A stretch of 64,000 bases of DNA, taken from positions 162,461 through 226,460 of the forward strand of contig BSDZ01000055.1 in assembly GCA_030268105.1 (NCBI GenBank), written 5' to 3'. Positions 50,101 through 63,789 of this stretch are shown here, one piece after another; positions within the stretch are counted from its first letter, which is position 1, and each line of letters starts with the position of its first letter. Origin of the DNA: Volvox africanus. Its lineage: Eukaryota; Chlorophyta; Chlorophyceae; Chlamydomonadales; Volvocaceae. Under the pieces are notes generated by a model, which saw only the letters and a list, made by a program, of their open reading frames with translations, had not been told where the DNA came from and ran no database searches. Made by a program: the position numbers and the translations under genes.

Positions 50101-53100
50101 CCCCCTTCCCGCCCGCTGACCTGTGTCGTACATGCAGTCACGTGTGGTCTCGGACGTGAGCGTAGCGCATGGAAGGGGCTCCGTCCGGGCTGCGTTTTTG
50201 TCGTTTTGTTTTGTATGCTAGGTATGTGTGGGATGGATGCGGCAAGATGGGGTGTGGTGGCATGGATCGTTCATACCATGGTGAAAACCGCCCATCCCAT
50301 CAGCACTGGGCACGTAAGCACCATTGGGCCAAATCAGTAGTACGGTGGGGGACCACGTGCGAACCCTGGTGACGATCTGTTGCGCACCGTTTGGACGGCA
50401 ACCCATGCGCACAGATCCAACGCCTTGCCCCACGACCCCACGACACGGCACACACACACACGGACATGGCACACATACTATGTACGTTGCGACCCCACAG
50501 CTTCCACGTGCACAAAGTCAACAGGAATGCGCTTCATAAAAGGTGCGTGCAGGCTGGTGCCAGACATCCATCCGTGCGGCTGGATGGCCAGGCTTCCATC
50601 TCATCTGTGCTGCTTTGCTGACTGTGCCTGCCTGCAAACGTATGCAGCTCCATTCCTTTCTTCATGTGGCTCACGTGTGCACTTTCTTGCACGGCCAGAA
50701 CCCCCTTCCCGCCCGCTGACCTGTGTCGTACATGCAGTCACGTGTGGTCTCGGACGTGAGCGTAGCGCATGGAAGGGGCTCCGTCCGGGCTGCGTTTTTG
50801 TCGTTTTGGTTTTGTATGCTAGGTATGTGTGGGATGGATGCGGCAGATGGGGTGTGGTGGCATGGATCGTTCATACCATGGTGAAAACCGCCCATCCCAT
50901 CAGCACTGGGCACGTAAGCACCATTGGGCCAAAATCAGTAGTACGGTGGGGGACCACGTGCGAACCCTTTGGTGACGATCTGTTGCGCACCGTTCGGACG
51001 GCAACCCATGCGCACGATCCAACGCCTTGCCCCACGACCCCACGACACGGCACACACCCACACGGACATGGCACACATACTATGTACGTGCGACCCCACA
51101 GCTTCCACGTGCACAAAGTCAACAGGAATGCGCTTCATAAAAGGTGCGTGCAGGCTGGTGCCAGACATCCATCCGTGCGGCTGGATGGCCAGGCTTCCAT
51201 CTCATCTGTGCTGCTTTGCTGACTGTGCCTGCCTGCAAACGTATGCAGCTCCATTCCTTTCTTCATGTGGCTCACGTGTGCACTTTCTTGCACGGCCAGA
51301 ACCCCCTTCCCGCCCGCTGACCTGTGTCGTACATGCAGTCACGTGTGGTCTCGGACGTGAGCGTAGCGCATGGAAGGGGCTCCGTCCGGGCTGCGTTTTG
51401 TCGTTTTGTTTTGTATGCTAGGTATGTGTGGGATGGATGCGGCAGATGGGGTGTGGTGGCATGGATCGTTCATACCATGGTGAAAACCGCCCATCCATCA
51501 GCACTGGGCACGTAAGCACCATTGGGCCAAATCAGTAGTACGGTGGGGGACCACGTGCGAACCCTTGGTGACGATCTGTTGCGCACCGTTCGGACGGCAA
51601 CCCATGCGCACAGATCCAACGCCTTGCCCCACGACCCCACGACACGGCACACACCCACACGGACATGGCACACATACTATGTACGTGCGACCCCACAGCT
51701 TCCACGTGCACAAAGTCAACAGGAATGCGCTTCATAAAAGGTGCGTGCAGGCTGGTGCCAGACATCCATCCGTGCGGCTGGATGGCCAGGCTTCCATCTC
51801 ATCTGTGCTGCTTTGCTGACTGTGCTGCCTGCAAACGTATGCAGCTCCATTCCTTTCTTCATGTGGCTCACGTGTGCACTTTCTTGCACGGCCAGAACCC
51901 CCTTCCCGCCCGCTGACCTGTGTCGTACATGCAGTCACGTGTGGTCTCGGACGTGAGCGTAGCGCATGGAAGGGGCTCCGTCCGGGCTGCGTTTTTGTCG
52001 TTTTGTTTTGTATGCTAGGTATGTGTGGGATGGATGCGGCAGATGGGGTGTGGTGGCATGGATCGTTCATACCATGGTGAAAACCGCCCATCCCATCAGC
52101 ACTGGGCACGTAAGCACCATTGGGCCAAATCAGTAGTACGGTGGGGGACCACGTGCGAACCCTTGGTGACGATCTGTTGCGCACCGTTCGGACGGCAACC
52201 CATGCGCACAGATCCAACGCCTTGCCCCACGACCCCACGACACGGCACACACCCACACGGACATGGCACACATACTATGTACGTGCGACCCCACAGCTTC
52301 CACGTGCACAAAGTCAACAGGAATGCGCTTCATAAAAGGTGCGTGCAGGCTGGTGCCAGACATCCATCCGTGCGGCTGATGGGCAGTCTCACGGATGGCC
52401 AGGCTTCCATCTCATCTGTGCTGCTTTGCTGACTGTGCCTGCCTGCAAACGTATGTGTTAGCTATGCAGCTCCATTCCTTTCTTCATGTGGCTCACGGTG
52501 TGCACTTTCTTGCACGGCCAGAACCCCCTTCCCGCCCGCTGACCTGTGTCGTACATGCAGTCACGTGTGGTCTCGGACGTGAGCGTAGCGCATGGAAGGG
52601 GCTCCGTCCGGGCTGCGTTTTTGTCGTTTTGTTTTGTATGCTAGGTATGTGTGGCATGGATGCGGCAGATGGGGTGTGGTGGCATGGATCGTTCATACCA
52701 TGGTGAAAACCGCCCATCCCATCAGCACTGGGCACGTAAGCACCATTGGGCCAAATCAGTAGTACGGTGGGGGACCACGTGCGAACCCTTGGTGACGATC
52801 TGTTGCGCACCGTTTGGACGGCAACCCATGCGCACAGATCCAACGCCTTGCCCCACGACCCCACGACACGGCACACACACACACGGACATGGCACACATA
52901 CTATGTACGTGCGACCCCACAGCTTCCACGTGCACAAAGTCAACAGGAATGCGCTTCATAAAAGGTGCGTGCAGGCTGGTGCCAGACATCCATCCGTGCG
53001 GCTGGATGGCAGTCTCACGGATGGCCAGGCTTCCATCTCATCTGTGCTGCTTTGCTGACTGTGCCTGCCTGCAAACGTATGTGTTAGCTATGCAGCTCCA

Positions 53101-56100
53101 TTCCTTTCTTCATGTGGCTCACGTGTGCACTTTCTTGCACGGCCAGAACCCCCTTCCCGCCCGCTGACCTGTGTCGTACATGCAGTCACGTGTGGTCTCG
53201 GACGTGAGCGTAGCGCATGGAAGGGGCTCCGTCCGGGCTGCGTTTTTGTCGTTTTGTTTTGTATGCTAGGTATGTGTGGCATGGATGCGGCAGATGGGGT
53301 GTGGTGGCATGGATCGTTCATACCATGGTGAAAACCGCCCATCCCATCAGCACTGGGCACGTAAGCACCATTGGCCAAATCAGTAGTACGGTGGGGGACC
53401 ACGTGCGAACCCTTGGTGACGATCTGTTGCGCACCGTTTGGACGGCAACCCATGCGCACAGATCCAACGCCTTGCCCCACGACCCCACGACACGGCACAC
53501 ACACACACGGACATGGCACACATACTATGTACGTGCGACCCCACAGCTTCCACGTGCACAAAGTCAACAGGAATGCGCTTCATAAAAGGTGCGTGCAGGC
53601 TGGTGCCAGACATTCCATCCGTGCGGCTGGATGGGCAGTCTCACGGATGGCCAGGCTTCCATCTCATCTGTGCTGCTTTGCTGACTGTGCCTGCCTGCAA
53701 AACGTATGCAGCTCCATTCCCTTTCTTCATGTGGCTCACGTGTGCACTTTCTTGCACGGCCAGAACCCCTTCCCGCCCGCTGACCTGTGTCGTACATGCA
53801 GTCACGTGTGGTCTCGGACGTGAGCGTAGCGCATGGGAAAGGGGCTCCGTCCGGGCTGCGTTTTTGTCGTTTGTTTTGTATGCTAGGTATGTGTGGCATG
53901 GATGCGGCAGATGGGGTGTGGTGGCATGGATCGTTCATACCATGGTGAAAACCGCCCATCCCATCAGCACTGGGCACGTAAGCACCATTGGGCCAAATCA
54001 GTAGTACGGTGGGGGACCACGTGCGAACCCTTGGTGACGATCTGTTGCGCACCGTTGGACGGCAACCCATGCGCACAGATCCAACGCCTTGCCCACGACC
54101 CCACGACACGGCACACACACACACGGACATGGCACACATACTATGTACGTGCGACCCCACAGCTTCCACGTGCACAAAGTCAACAGGAATGCGCTTCATA
54201 AAAGGTGCGTGCAGGCTGGTGCCAGACATCCATCCGTGCGGCTGGATGGCCAGGCTTCCATCTCATCTGTGCTGCTTTGCTGACTGTGCCTGCCTGCAAA
54301 CGTATGCAGCTCCATTCCTTTCTTCATGTGGCTCACGTGTGGCACTTTCTTGCACGGCCAGAACCCCCTTCCCGCCCGCTGACCTGTGTCGTACATGCAG
54401 TCACGTGTGGTCTCGGACGTGAGCGTAGCGCATGGAAGGGGCTCCGTCCGGGCTGCGTTTTTTTGTCGTTTTGTTTTGTATGCTAGGTATGTGTGGCATG
54501 GATGCGGCAGATGGGGGTGTGGTGGCATGGATCGTTCATACCATGGTGAAAACCGCCCATCCCATCAGCACTGGGCACGTAAGCACCATTGGGCCAAATC
54601 AGTAGTACGGTGGGGGACCACGTGCGAACCCTTGGTGACGATCTGTTGCGCACCGTTTGGACGGCAACCCATGCGCACAGATCCAACGCCTTGCCCCACG
54701 ACCCCACGACACGGCACACACACACACGGACATGGCACACATACTATGTACGTGCGACCCCACAGCTTCCACGTGCACAAAGTCAACAGGAATGCGCTTC
54801 ATAAAAGGTGCGTGCAGGCTGGTGCCAGACATCCATCCGTGCGGCTGGATGGGCAGTCTCACGGATGGCCAGGCTTCCATCTCATCTGTGCTGCTTTGCT
54901 GACTGTGCCTGCCTGCAAACGTATGCAGCTCCATTCCTTTCTTCATGTGGCTCACGTGTTGCACTTTCTTGCACGGCCAGAACCCCCTTCCGCCCGCTGA
55001 CCTGTGTCGTACATGCAGTCACGTGTGGTCTCGGACGTGAGCGTAGCGCATGGAAGGGGCTCCGTCCGGGCTGCGTTTTTGTCGTTTTGTTTTGTATGCT
55101 AGGTATGTGTGGCATGGATGCGGCAGATGGGGTGTGGTGGCATGGATCGTTCATACCATGGTGAAAACCGCCCATCCCATCAGCACTGGGCACGTAAGCA
55201 CCATTGGGCCAAATCAGTAGTACGGTGGGGGACCACGTGCGAACCCTTGGTGACGATCTGTTGCGCACCGTTTGGACGGCAACCCATGCGCACAGATCCA
55301 ACGCCTTGCCCCACGACCCCACGACACGGCACACACACACACGGACATGGCACACATACTATGTACGTGCGACCCCACAGCTTCCACGTGCACAAAGTCA
55401 ACAGGAATTGCGCCTTCATAAAAGTGCGTGCAGGCTGGTGCCAGACATCCATCCGTGCGGCTGGATGGCCAGGCTTCCATCTCATCTGTGCTGCTTTGCT
55501 GCCTGTGCCCTGCCTGCAAACGTATGCAGCTCCATTCCTTTCTTCATGTGGCTCACGTGTGCACTTTCTTGCACGGCCAGAACCCCCTTCCCGCCGCTGA
55601 CCTGTGTCGTACATGCAGTCACGTGTGGTCTCGGACGTGAGCGTAGCGCATGGAAGGGGCTCCGTCCGGGCTGCGTTTTTGGGTCGTTTTGTTTTGTATG
55701 CTAGGTATGTGTGGGATGGATGCGCAGATGGGGTTGTGGTGGCATGGATCGTTCATACATGGTGAAAACCGCCCATCCCATCAGCACTGGGCACGTAAGC
55801 ACCATTGGGCCAAATCAGTAGTACGGTGGGGGACCACGTGCGAACCCTTGGTGACGATCTGTTGCGCACCGTTTGGACGGCAACCCATGCGCACAGATCC
55901 AACGCCTTGCCCACGACCCCACGACACGGCACACACACACACGGACATGGCACATACTATGTAATTAAACCCCGTACGCACCCCACAGCTTCCACGTGCA
56001 CAAAGTCAACAGGAATGCGCTTCATAAAAGGTGCGTGCAGGCTGGTGCCAGACATCCAATCCGTGCGGCTGGATGGGCAGTCTCACGGATGGCCAGGCTT

Positions 56101-59100
56101 CCATCTCATCTGTGCTGCTTTGCTGGACTGTGCCTGCCTGCAAACGTATGCAGCTCATTCCTTTCTTTCATGTGGCTCACGTGTGCACTTTCTTGCACGG
56201 CCAGAACCCACTTCCCGCCCGCTGACCTTGTGTCGTACATGCAGTCACGTGTTGTCTCGGACGTGAGCGTAGCGCATGGAAGGGGCTCCGTCCGGGCTGC
56301 GTTTTTGTCGTTTTGTTTTTATGCTAGGTATGTGTGGGATGGATGCGGCAGATGGGGTGTGGTGCATGGATCCGTTCATACCATGGTGAAACCGCCCATC
56401 CCATCAGCAACTGGGCACGTAAGCACCATTGGGCCAAATCAGTAGTACGGTGGGGGACCACGTGCGAACCCTTGGTGACGATCTGTTGCGCACCGTTCGG
56501 ACGGCAACCCATGCGCACTAGATCCACCGCCTTGCCCCACGACCCCACGACACGGCACACACCACACGGACATGGCACACATACTATGTACGTGCGACCC
56601 ACAGCTTCCACGTGCACAAAGTTCAACAGGAATGCGCTTCATAAAAGGTGCGTGCAGGCTGGTGCCAGACATCCATCCGTGCGGCTGGATGGGCAGTCTC
56701 ACGATGGCCAGGCTTCCATCTCATCTGGGCTGCTTTGCTGCTGTGCTGCCTGCAAACGTAGGCAGCTCCATACCTTTCTTCATGTGGCTCACGTGTGCAC
56801 TTTCTTGCACGGCCAGAACCCCCTTCCCGCCCGCTGACCTGTGTCGTACATGCAGTCACGTGTGGTCTCGGACGTGAGCGTAAGCGCAATGGAAGGGGCT
56901 TTCCGTCCGGGCTGCGTTTTTTGGTCGTTTTGTTTTGTATGCTAGGTATGTGTGGCATGGATGCGGCAGATGGGGTGTGGTGGCATGGATCGTTCATACC
57001 ATGGTGAAACCGCCCATCCCATCAGCACTGGGCACGTAAGCACCATTGGGCCAAATCAGTAGTACGGTGGGGGACCACGTGCGAACCCTTGGTGACGATC
57101 TGTTGCGCACCGTTTGGACGGCAACCCATGCGCACAGATCCAACGCCTTGCCCCACGACCCCACGACACGGCACACACCCACACGGACATGGCACACATA
57201 ACTATGTACGTGCGACCCCACAGCTTCCACGTGCACAAAGTCAACAGGAATGGCGCTTCAATAAAAGGTGCGTGCAGGCTGGTGCCAGACATCCATCCGT
57301 GCGGCTGATGGGCAGTCTCACGGATGGCCAGGCTTCCATCTCATCTGTGCTGCTTTGCTGACTGTGCCTGCCTGCAAACGTATGTGTAGCTATGCAGTCC
57401 ATTCCTTTCTTCATGTGGCTCACGTGTGCACTTTCTTGCACGGCCAGAACCCCCTTCCCGCCCGCTGACCTGTGTCGTACATGCAGTCACGTGTGGTCTC
57501 GGACGTGAGCGTAGCGCATGGAAGGGGCTCCGTCCGGGCTGCGTTTTTGTCGTTTTGTTTGTATGCTAGGTATGTGTGGCATGGATGCGGCAGATGGGGT
57601 GTGGTGGCATGGATCGTTCATACCATGGTGAAAACCGCCCATCCCATCAGCACTGGGCACGTAAGCACCATTGGGCCAAATCAGTAGTACGGTGGGGGAC
57701 CACGTGCGAACCCTGGTGACGATCTGTTGCGCACCGTTTGGACGGCAACCCATGCGCACAGATCCAACGCCTTGCCCCACGACCCCACGACACGGCACAC
57801 ACCCACACGGACATGGCACACATACTATGTACGTGCGACCCCACAGCTTCCACGTGCACAAAGTCAACAGGAATGCGCTTCATAAAAGGTGCGTGCAGGC
57901 TGGTGCCAGACATCCATCCGTGCGGCTGGATGGGCAGTCTCACGGATGGCCAGGCTTCCATCTCATCTGTGCTGCTTTGCTGACTGTGCCTGCCTGCAAA
58001 CGTATGCAGCTCCATTCCTTTCTTCATGTGGCTCACGTGTGCACTTTCTTGCACGGCCAGAACCCCCTTCCCGCCCGCTGACCTGTGTCGTACATGCAGT
58101 CACGTGTGGTCTCGGACGTGAGCGTAGCGCATGGAAGGGGCTCCGTCCGGGCTGCGTTTTTGTCGTTTTGTTTTGTATGCTAGGTATGTGTGGCATGGAT
58201 GCGGCAGATGGGGTGTGGTGGCATGGATCGTTCATACCATGGTGAAAACCGCCCATCCCATCAGCACTGGGCACGTAAGCACCATTGGGCCAAATCAGTA
58301 GTACGGTGGGGGACCACGTGCGAACCCTTGGTGACGATCTGTTGCGCACCGTTTGGACGGCAACCCATGCGCACAGATCCAACGCCTTGCCCCACGACCC
58401 CACGACACGGCACACACCACACGGACATGGCACACATACTATGTACGTGCGACCCCACAGCTTCCACGTGCACAAAGTCAACAGGAATGCGCTTCATAAA
58501 AGGTGCGTGCAGGCTGGTGCCAGACATCCATCCGTGCGGCTGGATGGGCAGTCTCACGGATGGCCAGGCTTCCATCTCATCTGTGCTGCTTTGCTGACTG
58601 TGCCTGCCTGCAAACGTATGTGTTAGCTATGCAGCTCCATTCCTTTCTTCATGTGGCTCACGTGTGCACTTTCTTGCACGGCCAGAACCCCCTTCCCGCC
58701 CGCTGACCTGTGTCGTACATGCAGTCACGTGTGGTCTCGGACGTGAGCGTAGCGCATGGAAGGGGCTCCGTCCGGGCTGCGTTTTTGTCGTTTGTTTTGT
58801 ATGCTAGGTATGTGTGGCATGGATGCGGCAGATGGGGTGTGGTGGCATGGATCGTTCATACCATGGTGAAAACCGCCCATCCCATCAGCACTGGGCACGT
58901 AAGCACCATTGGGCCAAATCAGTAGTACGGTGGGGGACACGTGCGAACCCTTGGTGACGATCTGTTGCGCACCGTTGGACGGCAACCCATGCGCACAGAT
59001 CCAACGCCTTGCCCCACGACCCCACGACACGGCACACACCACACGGACATGGCACACATACTATGTACGTGCGACCCCACAGCTTCCACGTGCACAAAGT

Positions 59101-62100
59101 CAACAGGAATGCGCTTCATAAAAGGTGCGTGCAGGCTGGTGCCAGACATCCATCCGTGCGGCTGGATGGGCAGTCTCACGGATGGCCAGGCTTCCATCTC
59201 ATCTGTGCTGCTTTGCTGACTGTGCCTGCCTGCAAACGTATGCAGCTCCATTCCTTTCTTCATGTGGCTCACGTGTGCACTTTCTTGCACGGCCAGAACC
59301 CCCTTCCCGCCCGCTGACCTGTGTCGTACATGCAGTCACGTGTGGTCTCGGACGTGAGCGTAGCGCATGGAAGGGGCTCCGTCCGGGCTGCGTTTTTGTC
59401 GTTTTGTTTTGTATGCTAGGTATGTGTGGCATGGATGCGGCAGATGGGGTGTGGTGGCATGGATCGTTCATACCATGGTGAAAACCGCCCATCCCATCAG
59501 CACTGGGCACGTAGAGCACGCATTGGGCCAAATCAGTAGTACGGTGGGGACCACGTGCGAACCCTTGGGTGACGATCTGTTGCGCACCGTTTGGGACCGG
59601 CAACCCATGCGCACAGATCCAAACGCCTTGCCCCACGACCCACGACACGGCACCACACACACGGACATTGCACACATACTATGTACGTGCGACCCCACAG
59701 CTTCCACGTGCACAAAGTCAAACAGGAATGCGCTTCATAAAAGGTGCGTGCAGGCATGGTGCCAGACATCCATCCGTGCGGGCTGGATGCGGCAGTCTCA
59801 CGGATGGCCAGGCCTTCCACTCTCATCTGTGCTGCTTTGCTTGACTGTGCCTGCCTGCAACAGTATGCAGCTCCATTCCTTTCTTCATGTGGCCTCACGT
59901 GTGCACTTTCTTGCACGGCCAGAACCCCCTTCCCGCCCGCTGACCTGTGTCGTACATGCAGTCACGTGTGGTCTCGGACGTGAGCGTAGCGCATGGAAGG
60001 GGCTCCGTCCGGGCTGCGTTTTTGTCGTTTTGTTTTGTATGCTAGGTATGTGTGGCAATGGATGCGGCAGATGGGGTGTGGTGGCATGGATCGTTCATAC
60101 CATGGTGAAAACCGCCCATACCCATCAGCACTGGGCACGTAAGCACCATTGGGCCAAATCAGTAGTACGGTGGGGACCACGTGCGAACCCTTGGTGACGA
60201 TCTGTTCGCGACCCGTTTGGACGGCAACCCCATGCGCACAGATCCAACGCCTTGCCCCACGACCCCACGACACGGCACACACCCACACGGACATGGCACA
60301 CATACTATGTACGTGCGACCCCCACAGCTTCACGTGCACAAAGTCAACAGGAATGCGCTTCATAAAATGTAGCGTGCAGGCTAGGTGCCAGACATCCATC
60401 CGTGCGGCTGGATTGCAGTCCTCTACGGATGGCCAGGCTTCCATCTCATCTGTGCTGCTTTGCTGACTGTGCCTGCCTGCAAACGTATGCAGGCTCCATT
60501 CCTTTCTTCATGTGGCTCACGGTGTGCACTTTCTTGCACGGCCAGAACCCCCTTCCCGCCCGCTGACCTGTGTTCGTACATGCAGTCTCACGTGTGGTCT
60601 CGGACGTGAGCGTAGCGCATGGAAGGGCTCCGTCCGGCTGCGTTTTTGTCGTTTTGTTTTGTATGCTAGGTATGTGTGTCATGGATGCGGCCGATGGGGT
60701 GTGGTGGCATGGATCGTTATACCATGGTGAAAACCGCCCATCCCATCATCACTGGGCACGTAAGCACCATTGGGCCAAATCAGTAGTACGGTGGGGGACC
60801 ACGTGCGAACCCTTGGTGACGATCTGTTGCGCACGTTTGGACGGCAACCCATGCGCACAGATCCAAACGCCTTGCCCCACGACCCACGACACGGCACACA
60901 CACACACGGACATGGCACACATACTATGTACGTGCGACCCCACAGCTTCCACGTGCACAAAGTCAACAGGAATGCGCTTCATAAAAGGTGCGTGCAGGCT
61001 GGTGCCAGACATCCATCCGTGCGGCTGGATGGGCAGTCTCACGGATGGCCAGGCTTCCATCTCATCTGTGCTGCTTTGCTGACTGTGCCTGCCTGCAAAC
61101 GTATGCAGGCTCCATTCCTTTCTTCATGTGGCTCACGTGTGCACTTTCTTGCACGGCCAGAACCCCATTCCCGCCCGCTGACCTGTGTCGTACATGCAGT
61201 CACGTGTTGGTCTCGGACGTGAGCGTAGCGCATGGAAGGGGCTTCCGTCCGGGCTGCGTTTTTGTCGTTTTGTTTTGTATGCTAGGTATGTGTGTCATGG
61301 ATGCGGCAGATGGGGTGTGGTGGCATGGATCGTTCATACCATGGTGAAAACCGCCCATCCCATCAGCACTGGGCACGTAAGCCCATTGGGCCAAATCAGT
61401 AGTACGGTGGGGGACCACGTGCGAACCCTTGGTGACGATCTGTTGCGCACCGTTTGGACGGCAACCCATGCGCACAGATCCAACGCCTGCCCCACGGACC
61501 CCCACGACACGGCACACACCCACACGGACATGGCACACATACTATGTACGTGCGACCCCACAGCTTCCACGTGCACAAAGTCAACAGGAATGCGCTTCAT
61601 AAAAGGTGCGTGCAGGCTGGTGCCAGACATCCATCCGTGCGGCTGGATGGGCCGTCTCACGGATGGCCAGGCTTCCATCTCATCTGTGCTGCTTTGCTGA
61701 CTGTGCCTGCCTGCAAACGTATGTGTTGCTATGCAGCTCCATTCCTTTCTTCATGTGGCTCACGTGTGCACTTTCTTGCACGGCCAGAACCCCCTTCCCG
61801 CCCGCTGACCTGTGTCGTACATGCAGTCACGTGTGGTCTCGGACGTGAGCGTAGCGCATGGAAGGGGCTCCGTCCGGGCTGCGTTTTTGTCGTTTTGTTT
61901 TGTATGCTAGGTATGTGTGCATGGATGCGGCAGATGGGGTGTGGTGGCATGGATCGTTCATACCATGGTGAAAACCGCCCATCCCATCAGCAACTGGGCA
62001 CGTAAGCACCATTGGGCCAAATCAGTAGTACGGTGGGGGACCACGTGCGAACCCTTGGTGACGATCTGTTGCGCCACCGTTTGGACGGCAACCCATGCGC

Positions 62101-63789
62101 ACAGATCCAACGCCTTGCCCCACGACCCCACGACACGGCACACACCCACACGGGACATGGCACACATACTATGTACGTGCGACCCCACAGCTTCCACGTG
62201 CACAAAGTCAACAGGAATGCGCTTCATAAAGGTGCGTGCAGGCTGGTGCCAGACATCCATCCGTGCGGCTGGATGGGCAGTCTCACGGATGGCCAGGCTT
62301 CCATCTCATCTGTGCTGCTTTGCTGACTGTGCCTGCCTGCAAATACTGTGTTAGCTATGCAGCTCCATTCCTTTCTTCATGTGGCTCACGTGTGCACTTT
62401 CTTGCACGGCCAGAACCCCCTTCCCGCCCGCTGACCTGTGTCGTACATGCAGTCACGTGTGGTCTCGGACGTGAGCGTAGCGCATGGAAGGGGCTCCGTC
62501 CGGGCTGCGTTTTTGTCGTTTTGTTTCTGTATGCTAGGTATGTGTGGGCATGGATGCGGCAGATGGGGTGTGGTGGCATGGATCGTTCATACCATGGTGA
62601 AAACCGCCCATCCCATCAGCACTGGGCACGTAAGCACCATTGGGCCAAATCAGTAGTACGGTGGGGGAACCACGTGCGAACCCTTGGTGACGATCTGTTG
62701 CGCACCGTTTGGACGGCAACCCCATGCGCACAGATTCCCAACGCCTTGCCCCACGACCCCACGACACGGCACACACCCACACGGACATGGCACACATACT
62801 ATGTACGTGCGACCCCACAGCTTCCACGTGCACAAGTCAACAGGAATGCGCTTCATAAAAGGTGCGTGCAGGCTGGTGCCAGACATCCATCCGGCGGCTG
62901 GATGGGCAGTCTCACGGATGGCCAGGCTTCATCTCATCTGTGCTGCTTTGCTGACTGTGCCTGCCTGCAAACGTATGTGTTAGCTATGCAGCTCCATTCC
63001 TTTCTTCATGTGGCTCACGTGTGCACTTTCTTGCACGGCCAGAACCCCCTTCCCGCCCCGCTGACCTGTGTCGTACATGCAGTCACGTGTGGTCTCGGAC
63101 GTGAGCGTAGCGCATGGAAGGGGCTCCGTCCGGGCTGCGTTTTTGTCGTTTTGTTTTGTATGCTAGGTATGTGTGGCATGGATGCGGCAGATGGGGTTGT
63201 GGTGGCATGGACTCGTCATACCATGGTGAAAACCGCCCATCCATCAGCACTGGGCACGTAAGCACCATTGGGCCAAATCAGTAGTACGGTGGGGGACCAC
63301 GTGCGAACCCTTGGTGACGATCTGTTGCGCACCGTTTGGACGGCAACCCATGCGCACAGATCCAACGCCTTGCCCCACGACCCCACGACACGGCACACAC
63401 ACCACACGGACATGGGCACACATACTATGTACGTGCGACCCCACAGCTTCCACGTGCACAAAGTCAACAGGAATGCGCTTCATAAAAGGTGCGTGCAGGC
63501 TGGTGCCAGACATCCATCCGTGCGGCTGGATGGGCAGTCTCACGGATGGCCAGGCTTCCATCTCATCTGTGCTGCTTTGCTGACTGTGCCTGCCTGCAAA
63601 CGTATGCAGCTCCATTCCTTTCTTCATGTGGCTCACGTGTGCACTTTCTTGCACGGCCAGAACCCCCTTCCCGCCCGCTGACCTGTGTCGTACATGCAGT
63701 CACGTGTGGTCTCGGACGTGAGCGTAGCGCATGGAAGGGGCTCCGTCCGGGCTGCGTTTTTGTCGTTTTGTTTTGTATGCTAGGTATGT
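47190..63789. repeat. Right block: 27 monomers with dense small indels
   Basis: Starts: 47190, 47804, 48401, 49015, 49629, 50228, 50829, 51428, 52025, 52651, 53276, 53893, 54493, 55109, 55711, 56334, 56952, 57576, 58190, 58814, 59426, 60052, 60676, 61292, 61917, 62544, 63173. Seven are short form and eight long form. Unlike 8-45 kb, nearly every monomer has several 1-2 base gains or losses, mostly in runs: GACCCACGAC, TTGGCCAA, GAACCCTGGTG, GAACCCCTTCCC, CGGGACG, GGGGGTGTGG. The worst stretches are about 55.4-56.8 and 59.5-60.7 kb, where non-homopolymer indels also occur. The pattern fits low-coverage long-read consensus better than natural decay, which would show more substitutions. Confidence 0.5.
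55961..55980 (+). other. Aberrant patch inside a monomer
   Basis: Where other copies read ATGTACGTGCGACCCCACAG, this one reads ATGTA, then ATTAAACCCC, GTACGCA and CCCCACAG. CA is also missing just upstream (GGCACATAC instead of GGCACACATAC). The ATTAAACCCC segment occurs nowhere else in the window. It is either a base-calling or consensus error in the noisy right block or a small real insertion; the surroundings favour error. Confidence 0.5.

Noticed and set aside
55961..55980. Telomere-like CCCTAAA/AAACCCC signal
   Set aside because: There is a single imperfect ATTAAACCCC with no tandem copies, in an error-prone stretch.
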